A DNA stretch of 64,000 bases from a virus. Position 1 is the first letter of the stretch; each line of letters begins with the position of its first letter. Under the pieces are notes generated by a model. It did not search any database and was not told the origin of the DNA. It saw nothing but the letters and a program-made list of their open reading frames with translations. The DNA is taken from the IMG/VR virus record IMGVR_UViG_3300027754_000045, positions 89,851 to 153,850 of that record; one strand, given 5' to 3'. Below are positions 27,676-36,206 of the stretch, piece by piece. The translations under genes and the position numbers were made by a program.

Positions 27676-28229
27676 TCATTAGTGGCATAGACTACTCAAT
27701 GACTTCGCCTGCAATTTGCGTATTTAACTCCGCAGAACCTTTCAAGTTTCAGAGATGTTCGTTCTATTTTTTAACTGATGTGAAAAAATATCAAAAATTA
27801 TTCCTAACCAATATTCGTGGAGATCCATTCGACGACTGGAACTCTGATTTTGCCCGTTTTGAAAGCATATCAGACTGGGCACTACAGATGTGCATAGGAT
27901 GCGACCAGATAGCCCTGGAAGGGTATGCATACGGCGCAAAGGGTAAAGTGTTTCATATTGCAGAGAATACTGGCGTTCTCAAATATCGTCTGCACCAGCT
28001 GAGTATTCCAGTAGAAGTGATTCCTCCGAGTGCTGTGAAGAAGCAGGCTGCTGGCAAGGGCAACGCAAACAAAGAAGAGATGTATCAGGCATTTCTAATG
28101 GAGACTGGAATAGATCTTAAGGGAACTATTAGTCCAGATAAGAAAGATGTCGGAAACCCAGTTTCCGACATCGTGGATTCTTATTATATCTGTAAGAGTC
28201 TGTATACGAAACTTAAGAGTTTGGGTTAG
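27672..28229 (+). CDS. RuvC-like Holliday junction resolvase
   Basis: 185 residues with an RNase H fold pattern: GIDYS with D7, ALEGYAYG with Glu near 83, a Lys-rich GKGNANKE near 125, and SDIVDSY with Asp near 166-169. This is the acidic active-site arrangement of RuvC-type resolvases found in phages lacking T4 gp49. It should cut branched recombination intermediates before packaging. It begins in an ATGA overlap with the homing endonuclease gene and converges with the next minus-strand gene, overlapping by 17 bases. Confidence 0.85.
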   Translation: MIISGIDYSMTSPAICVFNSAEPFKFQRCSFYFLTDVKKYQKLFLTNIRGDPFDDWNSDFARFESISDWALQMCIGCDQIALEGYAYGAKGKVFHIAENTGVLKYRLHQLSIPVEVIPPSAVKKQAAGKGNANKEEMYQAFLMETGIDLKGTISPDKKDVGNPVSDIVDSYYICKSLYTKLKSLG

Positions 28230-28452
28230 TATTCTTTTTTCCTGAAATGTATTTTACAGCCATATCTACCCAACTATTCTTTTCATTTAATTGAGTTTCT
28301 ATAGGCTCTGCTTTTGATTCAATTGTTGTATCTTTTACAACATTTTGTTCGTATACTGGCAATCGATTACCGTTCACCCAAAGACCTGGGTTTTGTGCCC
28401 CTTGGCTCTTGGTTTGCATACTCTTTAAAAAAGATAGAAACATTGAGTTCAT
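28213..28452 (-). CDS. Small hypothetical protein
   Basis: 79 residues beginning with a short helix (MFLSFLKSMQ) and ending in a Lys/Asn-rich tail; no domain recognised. AAAGGAAT precedes the ATG, and an ACTAAATA late-like octamer lies at 28474-28481. It follows the DUF6321-like gene in a late minus-strand block, so a minor virion role is plausible. Confidence 0.6.
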   Translation of the reverse strand: MNSMFLSFLKSMQTKSQGAQNPGLWVNGNRLPVYEQNVVKDTTIESKAEPIETQLNEKNSWVDMAVKYISGKKNTNPNS

Positions 28453-28473
28453 TTTATTCCTTTGGTTATACTG

Positions 28474-28481
28474 TATTTAGT
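28474..28481 (-). promoter_or_regulatory. Late promoter-like octamer ACTAAATA
   Basis: Minus-strand ACTAAATA 22 bases before the ATG at 28452, followed by AAAGGAAT. It has the TAAATA core, but the first two bases differ from T4 consensus. Confidence 0.4.
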
Positions 28482-28484
28482 GTT

Positions 28485-28859
28485 TTAGCAATTCCACTTG
28501 CGAAGAGACAGGGCTTTACGAGTAGGCTCTCCATTTGGTTTTTTCATGGCTCCAGGCATTCCGCCCATTCTTGCACAAAAAGATTTTCTTCTCTTTGCTG
28601 CTTTAGAGCCAGGCTTTAGTTTAGAAGGAGGTGTTGTTACTGCGGTCTTTAATTTACTTCCAGGATGTTCCATTCTGTAAGAATCAATACCCGCTGCATT
28701 CAGACCACCTTCAGGATTCTTTCCCTCTTTGCGTGTCCATGCCGCAGTTTCGTTTACTGGTACACAGTTAGGAACTTGACGTTTACCTTTACGTTTTGTG
28801 CCTACAGCCTTGTATCCAGTCCAACAAGCTTCTTTTAAGTATTCTCGAAACGATTTCAT
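28485..28859 (-). CDS. DUF6321-like protein with capsid-targeting peptide
   Basis: 124 residues. MKSFREYLKE|A at 1-11 resembles the capsid-targeting peptides of T4 internal proteins (MKTYQEFIAE|A), ending in a prohead protease-like L-x-E|A. The rest matches DUF6321-type phage proteins: AAWTRKEGKNPEGGLN, HPGSKLK, and the C-terminal KRRKSFCARMGGM...PNGEPTRKALSLRKW. It is very basic and Cys-containing, suitable for packing with DNA. It is likely an internal head protein, possibly delivered to the host. It overlaps the upstream lipoprotein gene by ATGA. Confidence 0.75.
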   Translation of the reverse strand: MKSFREYLKEACWTGYKAVGTKRKGKRQVPNCVPVNETAAWTRKEGKNPEGGLNAAGIDSYRMEHPGSKLKTAVTTPPSKLKPGSKAAKRRKSFCARMGGMPGAMKKPNGEPTRKALSLRKWNC

Positions 28860-29098
28860 GATTCTGCATTAATCTTTTTTCGTTTAACCAGCACAGTCCA
28901 TCCCCACGCCACTGCCAAGAACAGCACAGGAAGATACCACAAAATCCATCCCCAACCGTTTCGTTGAGAAATATTATCTGCGTGTTGTGCCGCATTAGTA
29001 GAAGTATCAGGAATAATCATAGGGGTTGTGTTGCAAGCAGTAAAAAAACAAAAAATCGTCAACGCCAATACTAAACGAGCCTTTGTGATAAGTTTCAT
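28856..29098 (-). CDS. Small lipoprotein with C-terminal membrane segment (spanin-like candidate)
   Basis: 80 residues. A hydrophobic signal (residues about 8-20) ends in FFTAC, a lipobox with Cys near 22. A short periplasmic stretch follows, then a second hydrophobic segment (WILWYLPVLFLAVAWGWTVLV) and a KRKK tail. A lipid anchor plus a C-terminal membrane helix is the topology of unimolecular spanins, but the periplasmic part is shorter (about 28 residues) than in known ones. The neighbour upstream is a holin-like gene. AAGGAG precedes the ATG. Confidence 0.65.
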   Translation of the reverse strand: MKLITKARLVLALTIFCFFTACNTTPMIIPDTSTNAAQHADNISQRNGWGWILWYLPVLFLAVAWGWTVLVKRKKINAES

Positions 29099-29107
29099 AT
29101 AATCTCC

Positions 29108-29545
29108 TTAAGATTTATTGCTGGCTGCAGCTGATCCAAAATAGAATCCTACAATTGAAAGTAGAATCTGTCGGTTTTCACTAGTAAACAAGTACCCATT
29201 TATTTCCACAAAGAATTTTCTGGTAGAAGAAGGAATTAAACCAAACAGTCCCTCTGGTGTAGTTGCATCAACTTCCACAAATGTTGGTGTGCCAAAGAAC
29301 GGCAGTATGAATGGAGCAAGTAGTGTGGCAAACAGAACACCCAGCACAATAACTTGGCGCACAACACGTCCAGCATCCACTGAGACACGCTGCACGGCTT
29401 TATCTTGATTCTCGGTGGTCTGCTTGTTAGCAGCCATGAGTTGGTTAAACATCTCTTTTTGGTCCTGACTCTTCTGAGCCATGTAACGAAAAAGGAATCC
29501 AGTGAATCCGCCACCAATGAGTGAAATTAGTTCAGTTGGTATCAT
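29108..29545 (-). CDS. Holin-like membrane protein
   Basis: 145 residues with three hydrophobic segments: residues about 4-20 (LISLIGGGFTGFLF), about 64-86 (QVIVLGVLFATLLAPFILPFF) and about 125-140 (ILLSIVGFYFGSAA). A polar coiled region rich in Gln (SQDQKEMFNQLM) separates the first two. Size and topology fit phage holins or related small membrane proteins; no endolysin is adjacent, so the role is open. A late CCTAAATA octamer and CAGGAG precede the ATG, and the next gene is the spanin-like lipoprotein. Confidence 0.6.
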   Translation of the reverse strand: MIPTELISLIGGGFTGFLFRYMAQKSQDQKEMFNQLMAANKQTTENQDKAVQRVSVDAGRVVRQVIVLGVLFATLLAPFILPFFGTPTFVEVDATTPEGLFGLIPSSTRKFFVEINGYLFTSENRQILLSIVGFYFGSAAASNKS

Positions 29546-30095
29546 TTGATTCTCCTGTAATATTTAGGCTATTCTTCTTTCGACGTGCCATATACCGTCC
29601 TTTGCTCTGTTGTATACGTTTTTGAACTGAAACAGGCACTCCAATGTCATCAGGCTTCATTCCAGCTACGCCACCTGCTGCCACACTATTAGCAATAGGA
29701 GCAGCAACGGCAGCTTCTCCGTCTTCCTGTAAAACACCACAAGCCCGCAGTTCACGCATTGCTCCTTCTAGAAACAGTTTTCCATTACCTCCTGCTGCTT
29801 CACATTGTTCAGAAAACAAAGCAAGAGCTGCAGGAACATTAGTGAGATGAGCACGAACATAAGGATCAGGAACTTTCACAATAATTCTTTTCAAAGAAAC
29901 AATCATCTGATCAAATGGTGTAAACTGTTGTAGTTCTCTTTGTGATAATTTGCCAATATCTTTTAGTTGTCTGCCATTAGCATCAATAATACCTAGACTA
30001 TATGCGGCAAGTCTTGTGAATGGTGTAGTCAGGGCATCAATAAATTTATACATTGTAAAACTGGTAACAATTTGACTTAATGTATTTGCGTTCAT
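29532..30095 (-). CDS. Conserved T4-like phage hypothetical protein
   Basis: 187 residues. The region MYKFIDALTTPFTRLAAYSLGIIDANGRQLK...PFDQMIVSLKRIIVKVP recalls a family of conserved proteins in T4-like phages of aquatic bacteria that sit beside virion genes. The second half is Ala/Gly-rich, and the tail is basic (KGRYMARRKK). Function unknown. It overlaps the upstream DUF7207-like gene by ATGA and the downstream holin-like gene by 14 bases. Confidence 0.65.
   Translation of the reverse strand: MNANTLSQIVTSFTMYKFIDALTTPFTRLAAYSLGIIDANGRQLKDIGKLSQRELQQFTPFDQMIVSLKRIIVKVPDPYVRAHLTNVPAALALFSEQCEAAGGNGKLFLEGAMRELRACGVLQEDGEAAVAAPIANSVAAGGVAGMKPDDIGVPVSVQKRIQQSKGRYMARRKKNSLNITGESNDTN
29561..29568 (-). 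promoter_or_regulatory. Late promoter octamer CCTAAATA
   Basis: Minus-strand CCTAAATA 15 bases before the ATG of the holin-like gene, followed by CAGGAG. It lies within the end of the upstream gene. Confidence 0.5.
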
Positions 30096-30472
30096 GTGAT
30101 TTCTTTTAAAACTTTCATTATTCTGTGATCTAGTGGAATGTCGTCTATTTTAACTTCTGGTACTCTTTTAGGTAGTATTTGAAGAAAATACAAAAATGTT
30201 TTTAAATATGAGTGATATCTGGGTTCAGTCTTAAAGAATAGAATTCGTGAGCAAGCTTCAACCCCAAACACATTATTAAGTATTAATATGTGGTTGAGAA
30301 GTAAACGATCCTTTAGTGTCTTTTTTAAATCATACTTGTTAAACAACCTCTTAATGTACTTAATTCTGTTGAGATCGTCATAAAACTCTGAAATACCAAT
30401 ACAACTGGGATTATCATACATTTTAATCGAATACAACAGAAAATTGTCTTCACTTAGAGGTTCATAAAGCAT
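30092..30472 (-). CDS. DUF7207-like conserved phage protein
   Basis: 126 residues, helical. The pattern MYDNPSCIGISEFYDDLNR followed by YIKRLF, LLLNHILILNNVFG, ILFF and LKTFLYFLQILP matches a small family (DUF7207 as I recall it) widespread in T4-like phages near structural genes. Role unknown. It starts four bases after the stop of the 188-residue gene and couples by ATGA to the next gene. Confidence 0.75.
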   Translation of the reverse strand: MLYEPLSEDNFLLYSIKMYDNPSCIGISEFYDDLNRIKYIKRLFNKYDLKKTLKDRLLLNHILILNNVFGVEACSRILFFKTEPRYHSYLKTFLYFLQILPKRVPEVKIDDIPLDHRIMKVLKEIT

Positions 30473-30475
30473 AAT

Positions 30476-31042
30476 TTATTTTTGATTATTAAATCCAGAA
30501 CTATTCAAAGGAGTATCAATAGCAGCAGGAGTATGTTGACCTTGTTCTGGACTATCTCCAGAGTATCGCATAACACTAGCAGTCATTTTGTACAATCCAG
30601 ATGCTGCTTCTTCTACACCAAGAGCAATAGCCAAATGATCTCCGTCAAGAGTATCTTCTACGCCATCGGTTACTTTAAAACCATCCTTCATTAAATTATG
30701 CTCTGGAGTAGTACCAAAAGTACCACCAAAACGAGTAAGCTTCAGGTAATTTACAACACCAACATTAATCGGAGTCTTACCATTAAACTCAAAATCCAAA
30801 CCAGCCAAGTTAATCTTGACTCGCATCAAAGATAAAGCTGCACGAGGATCTAGGTACTCACGACCAGTGAATGCGCTCAGGAAAGCTTGAATTCTTTGTA
30901 CTTGTTCTGTGCTTTCGATACGGTGAATACCAAAGTCAGATGTTGCAGATCGAACATTCTGTGCTGGGTAACCACCAAGAGCTCCGCCTTCAGTATTTTC
31001 GGCTTCGTTTAATTGTAATCGTAAATCTTTGTACTTTTTCAT
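30476..31042 (-). CDS. Conserved virion protein candidate with prohead-protease-like site
   Basis: 188 residues. The N terminus has KDLRLQLNE|A with E13-A14, fitting a T4-type L-x-E|A cleavage site. A middle part (YLDPRAALSLMRVKINLAGLDFEFNG) and GGTFGTTPEHN follow; no enzyme motif is seen. A perfect late promoter and AAAGGAG precede the ATG. It leads a late operon with the DUF7207-like and holin-like genes. A head or neck protein is plausible. Confidence 0.65.
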   Translation of the reverse strand: MKKYKDLRLQLNEAENTEGGALGGYPAQNVRSATSDFGIHRIESTEQVQRIQAFLSAFTGREYLDPRAALSLMRVKINLAGLDFEFNGKTPINVGVVNYLKLTRFGGTFGTTPEHNLMKDGFKVTDGVEDTLDGDHLAIALGVEEAASGLYKMTASVMRYSGDSPEQGQHTPAAIDTPLNSSGFNNQK

Positions 31043-31056
31043 TTTTGTCTCCTTTG

Positions 31057-31064
31057 TATTTATA
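31057..31064 (-). promoter_or_regulatory. T4-type late promoter octamer TATAAATA
   Basis: Perfect minus-strand TATAAATA followed by CAAAGGAGACAAAA and the ATG at 31042, a conventional late promoter with a leader and ribosome-binding site. Confidence 0.65.
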
Positions 31065-31069
31065 TGAAA

Positions 31070-31957
31070 TTATTTGCCAGCAAAATATGGACTATTTTTG
31101 AGATTTGCAGCAAGTCGTCTCTTTCGATTTGCAGCCATGGTTAATCGATCCGAACCTTTAGCGTTGGCCCAGGTTTTTCGATCAGTAACTGTTTTTTTAC
31201 TAGCCTTTTGTCTTTCTGCTTTTTGACGATTCTTGGGAACATTCTTACTAGATCCAGAAAGACCTGTTGTTCGGTTAGTATTTGGAATTTTCTTTTGAGT
31301 AGACTTCAACAGTTTTTTATTATATTTCTTTTCACCATCATCGTCCATCGTTATGCGAGCATCATTTCGTTTTTGTTTTCTGGTTCGCTTAGGAGCACTA
31401 TCGTCTCTTCCGTGACTATACAATGAAGGTTCATAACCATGTTTATTTCTACCACCACCCATTACTTGAAAAGTAGCAATACGATGAGCAGCATTTTCCT
31501 TAGTATCTTTACCCTTTAATTTTGGTTTAAAATTAGGACTATTTAACATGGCATCTGCCATTCTGTCTCGTTTTGCTATTTCTGGATCAGTCATAGTAAA
31601 TTCATTTTCTGGATTCACTACTTCTTCTGAGATAACACCAAAGAATCTGGATTTTAAACGATCACGAAGCAAAACTTTAAAATTTTCGTGAATCAATTCA
31701 CCATCACTATTATCAACAATTGTGTGATCATGTTTTCTTTTTTTCTCAGGTTTATCAATTTTCTTTATATTAGTTTTAATATTTTCACACAATATACTAA
31801 TAACATTTTCTGGAATAATTATATTCTTAACATAATCTGCTTCATAAAGAGCCAACTTATTTTTAAATGTTCCTAATATACCAAAATACACACCATTTGT
31901 GGTTTCTACAAGAATACGTTTGTTCATAAAATCAGTTATATTTTTATTAATTGTCAT
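31070..31957 (-). CDS. Basic hypothetical protein, likely DNA- or capsid-associated
   Basis: 295 residues. The first 75 resemble a small beta-barrel (VETTNGVYFGILGTFKNKLALYEADYV), reminiscent of Sm-like or SH3-like folds. The remaining 200 are extremely Lys/Arg-rich (RTRKQKRNDAR, KKTVTDRKTW, NRKRRLAANLK). This composition suggests nucleic acid or condensed genome binding. It follows the sheath-like gene by nine bases and has no good ribosome-binding site. No family assigned. Confidence 0.6.
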   Translation of the reverse strand: MTINKNITDFMNKRILVETTNGVYFGILGTFKNKLALYEADYVKNIIIPENVISILCENIKTNIKKIDKPEKKRKHDHTIVDNSDGELIHENFKVLLRDRLKSRFFGVISEEVVNPENEFTMTDPEIAKRDRMADAMLNSPNFKPKLKGKDTKENAAHRIATFQVMGGGRNKHGYEPSLYSHGRDDSAPKRTRKQKRNDARITMDDDGEKKYNKKLLKSTQKKIPNTNRTTGLSGSSKNVPKNRQKAERQKASKKTVTDRKTWANAKGSDRLTMAANRKRRLAANLKNSPYFAGK

Positions 31958-31966
31958 ATGTTTGCT

Positions 31967-34900
31967 TTATATTGTTATTTCATTACCATCGATTATACAA
32001 TTTAATACTACATTATCTATAATACTTGGAATTTTTAGTGTTATGTCTATAAATAAGCTTCCTGTTTTTGTTTTCAAGGGAGTATTATTAGTTTCGTCAC
32101 AAACCACAGTATACGAAGAAATACCATTGTAAGATAAAATTATATTTAGTTCAGAAACAATGTTCAATTTCAATTTAGATCTAGTAATTTCGTTATTTAA
32201 TTCGAAAGCATAAGTTTTAAATATATTTTTTATAGTTTTTCTCAACAGGGTTAAAAAGTATACTTCGTTTATTTTATCGTAATTATCAAAAGAAAATAAG
32301 TGTGTAGCTAATTTATTTCCGTTTAAAAACACAACATCATTATTATTTTTTGTTTTGTTGTATACTGCACTTAAATAGTTTTCGTCGTCATTACTAGAAA
32401 ATTCATTAATAGGAGTAGGTAGAGTATTTAATAAAGACCCACGAGAAATACCTGAAAATGGTCTCCATCTATCCTTTGTTGTTGATAATCGAGCAATACA
32501 TCCTGCAGCATCGGTATTTGTTGATATATTTACTATAGTATTTGTCCAAGGACTAATAATTTGTTTTTTATCTGAAAAAAAACAAAGATTATTATCGTTT
32601 GTATAATAATTACTGCCTTCTGTGGTACTATAATCAGGTTTATTCACAAATCTATAGTCTTGATTATTTAGAAAATTTTTATAATAATCAAGTATTCTAA
32701 ATTTATCATTTTTGGTTGTGGCTATTATATAATGACTATGAGCATAAACTTTATCAAAAGATAAGTAATTTTCATTTTCTAGTTTTAAATAATTGTCTGT
32801 AGAATAAAGAACTTCTATATCACCCTTCATATTTACAGCGAAAGGTCCATCAAAATTCGTGCTTACGGAGGTATACGGACCAGGATAATGCAAATAATTA
32901 TCATTACCATTAGACATTAACCAAGATACTACACTTCCGTCTGTTTTAAGAGCAACATATCTGGTGTCTATTGCTGTACTAATTTCTGGATCGGTGCAAA
33001 TATGGTTATCTATAAGATTTACTGCACTCTCTAAATATACAACACTATTATTTGCAATTTGTGGAATATTTTTATTACTACTATTTCCCCAATGTACCAC
33101 ACTTCCGTCTGTTTTAAGAGCTAATATTTGATTCTGTATTACGATTTGAGAAGTACTATTAAGGGTAGTTAGAAGACCACAACAAGTTTGTGTTACGTCA
33201 CTAAGTGTTTGTCCTAAAATTTTTATAACACTACCATAAGTAGTACCACCAGAAAGTGTAATTCCGTTTCCGTTAGAATTTGTTCCTAAATATTGATTAT
33301 GAAATTCAGTTTCACCAACATTATTCACGTCTGTGTATGAATTTAAATCATTACTATTACCAATAGAGGATCTATAAACCGCACCAGACGGTATAACTAC
33401 AACATTTCTGTTTTTTAGAATTGCCACTATAAAGGTAAAATAGTTATAGTTGTCGGCAGCTCCGCCAGAGTTCTCACAGTTTAGTCGAACCATACTGTAA
33501 CTTGTTTTTGCATCAATAACATTTGTTAGTGTGGTTCCTAATGGCCACTGAATTGGTTCGTACCATTTTTGTTGTTGATTTATTACAATATCCGCCATAG
33601 TATTTGTATAATAAATTTTATTATCTGATATTGCAATAAATGAATGATCACTAGTGTAAACGTTAGTATAGGTTAATCCTCCACTATTCGTTTGATTATT
33701 ATATACATTAAAATCTAAAGTAGCTCCCCCAACATGTAAAAATTTATTTTGTAGACCTTTTTGAACTATAAAGTTGTTGGTTGAAGAACACAACCCCGCT
33801 AGTGATCCAAAAGCATCAATACGCCCATTATTATATAAAGAAATACCACCTTTATAATAAGACACATAATTCTCCCCAGGTAAACTATTCTTAACGCTTT
33901 TGTCTATAACTATTTTGTCTATAATATTACTGTGTAAATTTTTTATAGATTTTACTTTTTTATCTTTAAACACCATCATATAATCTTCATAAAATTTCCA
34001 ATCCTGCGTAATTCCTGTATTTTTTGAAGATGTTGTGTTGGAAAGGTTTATATAATCAATATCATTATTGTCTAAACCAGGTATGTTGTTTAATGGTGTT
34101 ATGCTGTTCGATAGACTATGTGCTGGTGTTTTTTGAAAAGAAGGATATGCTGTTTTATAGTTATTTACATAACTAGTCAAATAAGAACTTTGATAAGTAG
34201 CAGAACCTTGGGAATATATGGTTATTGGAAAATTTAAATTTTCGCCAATTCCCCATCCATAATATGTTCCTCCAGCACTAATAGCAAAATTTGAAAATCC
34301 AGATCGACCTAATTTGATTCCATCAAAATTATAACTTGTGGGACAAAATACCTGAATAATATCAGTAAGAGTAATGCCATTTATTCGAACAGGAACTAAA
34401 GGTGGAGGAATATTTGTGGTAGTATTATTGTTATTTCCTGCATTAGTTAGAGATATACCATAAGGAGTATCAAGTGCTGTTAAAGGATGGGATTGTGGAG
34501 TTCCTGTTCCGTATATTAAACCTATGGGCACAGAACTACAAACTCCTGAGATATTATACCCAGTTTGAGAATATGCTTTATTTCTATCTTCCTGGCCCCA
34601 ACACACCACATTTCCTCCAGCTGTTACAACACAAGTATGATGGTATCCTACTGCTACAGATTTAATTCCAGTTAAACCTGAAGGAGGAGTTGTTCGAAAT
34701 TTGGTTTCTGTATTAAAAGAGGATTCAAAAGCAGTATATCCGCCTGTAGAAGTTACTACCGCTATATGATTTGGTCCAATACTTATATTTCCTGCACTAA
34801 TTCCAGTTACCCCGCTCAAAACATTTTTAGAAAATCCCTTTTTTACTAGAGAAGGATTTATAATAAATCCTTTTGTGTCTGAATTATAGTAAATTTCTGT

Positions 34901-35530
34901 TTTATTATGTTTTGATCTGTCTAACCAGTCTGAAGACGTAGAATAATCTAAAAAAGGCACTAAATATGAAATTTCTGTTTCAGGAAGATATGCGTCTTTT
35001 TTGTCGCCTGCTAAATTTGCACTTGATTGTATGCTAGAACGTCCATTAGTGCCTATTGGTGTGGTTAATACTATGTCATCTGTTCTTGTGACATCAGTAA
35101 AATCTTTAAATTTTACTGATTTATTGTAAATATTTGTTGTGAATGATTTTAGATTTTTTTGAGTTCCTAAAAAACCTAAACAATCTTTTCTTGTTTTAGT
35201 TAACTCTATAGTATCCAAAAACATAGTATCACTTAAACCATCATTAAAAATAATATCTAAATCAACTAAATTATTGTTTCCGAGCGATCCAGTACTTCCA
35301 ACAACGCAAATACCTCCATATTGAAGGTAATTGTAGATACTCCACCACTCTCCAGCCCAAGCACCAGTAGGACCAGAGGTTTTATACGAACTATCGTTTA
35401 GTCTACCCAACCAACTATTATAAGAAGGAATCGTCATAAGACCTATTTCTTTTTCAGAAACAGTACCAAACAAATTCAATAAAGTAGGTGATGGTATTCC
35501 AGCAATAATTATGTCATCTATAGTTGGCAT
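31967..35530 (-). CDS. Tail sheath protein with RCC1-like beta-propeller insertion
   Basis: 1187 residues, far longer than T4 gp18 (659). Residues 1 to about 235 resemble a sheath N terminus (SYNSWLGRLND..., GAWAGEWWSIYNYLQYGGICVVG). The last 215 match the sheath C-terminal domain: RWRPFSGISRGSL, then NYDKINEVYFLTLLRKTIKNI, YAFELNNEITRSKL and YTVVCDETNNTP. Between about 240 and 960 lie RCC1/BLIP-II-like repeats (HTCVVTAGGNVVCWG, ILALKTDGSVVHWG, YVALKTDGSVVSW). The sheath part should form the contractile tube; the propeller would decorate its outside and may bind host surface. A conventional late promoter and AAAAGGAAC precede the ATG. Confidence 0.8.
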   Translation of the reverse strand: MPTIDDIIIAGIPSPTLLNLFGTVSEKEIGLMTIPSYNSWLGRLNDSSYKTSGPTGAWAGEWWSIYNYLQYGGICVVGSTGSLGNNNLVDLDIIFNDGLSDTMFLDTIELTKTRKDCLGFLGTQKNLKSFTTNIYNKSVKFKDFTDVTRTDDIVLTTPIGTNGRSSIQSSANLAGDKKDAYLPETEISYLVPFLDYSTSSDWLDRSKHNKTEIYYNSDTKGFIINPSLVKKGFSKNVLSGVTGISAGNISIGPNHIAVVTSTGGYTAFESSFNTETKFRTTPPSGLTGIKSVAVGYHHTCVVTAGGNVVCWGQEDRNKAYSQTGYNISGVCSSVPIGLIYGTGTPQSHPLTALDTPYGISLTNAGNNNNTTTNIPPPLVPVRINGITLTDIIQVFCPTSYNFDGIKLGRSGFSNFAISAGGTYYGWGIGENLNFPITIYSQGSATYQSSYLTSYVNNYKTAYPSFQKTPAHSLSNSITPLNNIPGLDNNDIDYINLSNTTSSKNTGITQDWKFYEDYMMVFKDKKVKSIKNLHSNIIDKIVIDKSVKNSLPGENYVSYYKGGISLYNNGRIDAFGSLAGLCSSTNNFIVQKGLQNKFLHVGGATLDFNVYNNQTNSGGLTYTNVYTSDHSFIAISDNKIYYTNTMADIVINQQQKWYEPIQWPLGTTLTNVIDAKTSYSMVRLNCENSGGAADNYNYFTFIVAILKNRNVVVIPSGAVYRSSIGNSNDLNSYTDVNNVGETEFHNQYLGTNSNGNGITLSGGTTYGSVIKILGQTLSDVTQTCCGLLTTLNSTSQIVIQNQILALKTDGSVVHWGNSSNKNIPQIANNSVVYLESAVNLIDNHICTDPEISTAIDTRYVALKTDGSVVSWLMSNGNDNYLHYPGPYTSVSTNFDGPFAVNMKGDIEVLYSTDNYLKLENENYLSFDKVYAHSHYIIATTKNDKFRILDYYKNFLNNQDYRFVNKPDYSTTEGSNYYTNDNNLCFFSDKKQIISPWTNTIVNISTNTDAAGCIARLSTTKDRWRPFSGISRGSLLNTLPTPINEFSSNDDENYLSAVYNKTKNNNDVVFLNGNKLATHLFSFDNYDKINEVYFLTLLRKTIKNIFKTYAFELNNEITRSKLKLNIVSELNIILSYNGISSYTVVCDETNNTPLKTKTGSLFIDITLKIPSIIDNVVLNCIIDGNEITI

Positions 35531-35550
35531 TAGTTTTTGTTCCTTTTACA

Positions 35551-35558
35551 TATTTATA
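35551..35558 (-). promoter_or_regulatory. T4-type late promoter octamer TATAAATA
   Basis: Perfect minus-strand TATAAATA 20 bases before the ATG of the sheath gene, followed by AAAAGGAACA. Confidence 0.65.
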
Positions 35559-35576
35559 AATAAAAATTATATGTTT

Positions 35577-36203
35577 TTATTTTGACTGTAATCCTAGTTG
35601 TATGGCAACAGAATTACGAATTTTTGTAATTTCATGAACAGCTAAAGTTTTATCCACAATCTCAGCTTTTACCGAACTACACCACTGAATCATTAAAAAA
35701 CCAGTTATTTCGTTTTGTATCCAAATAGGAATTACTGAAAATGCTTCAACATTCCTAGATTCTAAATATTGCTTAAAATAACTATCTTTAAGGTCCTGAG
35801 AATAGTGTAATTTTGCGTTATCTTCTACCACAAGATTTAATAGAGGAATAAACATTGAACACAAAAAACCACGTATTCTTGAGCCATCAGAAGCAATACC
35901 TTTTTCAAGAGATTCGTGGGTAAGACTAAATTTCCTCATTGATACACCATCCATAAAATATTCGCCATTATGGAGTTGTATGATTTGAGCACGAGCAGAA
36001 TCTGTTACTAATCTGAGTTCTGTGAGAAGTTCATGTATTTCACTGTGAACTATGAAAAAGTTGTCCATTTTCAGGTAACTCTTCAATTTAGACCAACTTT
36101 TCATGAAACCTATTATTACACCAATAAAAATTGCTGTATAAATTGCCCAATCCTCGAAAACTCTAACAAAATCTTGAGAAATATTAAAAATTCCATTAGG
36201 CAT
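35577..36203 (-). CDS. Membrane-anchored GAF-like domain protein
   Basis: 208 residues. One transmembrane helix lies at residues about 18-36 (WAIYTAIFIGVIIGFM). A cytosolic-like domain follows with LRLVTDSARAQIIQLHNGEYFMDGVSMRKFSLTHE and VIPIWIQNEITGFLMIQW, which resembles the GAF/PAS-like sensor fold of small phage proteins with an HNG motif. Ligand and role unknown; host signalling or membrane attachment during assembly are possibilities. It starts three bases after the stop of the HNH-bearing gene. Confidence 0.6.
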   Translation of the reverse strand: MPNGIFNISQDFVRVFEDWAIYTAIFIGVIIGFMKSWSKLKSYLKMDNFFIVHSEIHELLTELRLVTDSARAQIIQLHNGEYFMDGVSMRKFSLTHESLEKGIASDGSRIRGFLCSMFIPLLNLVVEDNAKLHYSQDLKDSYFKQYLESRNVEAFSVIPIWIQNEITGFLMIQWCSSVKAEIVDKTLAVHEITKIRNSVAIQLGLQSK

Positions 36204-36206
36204 ATT

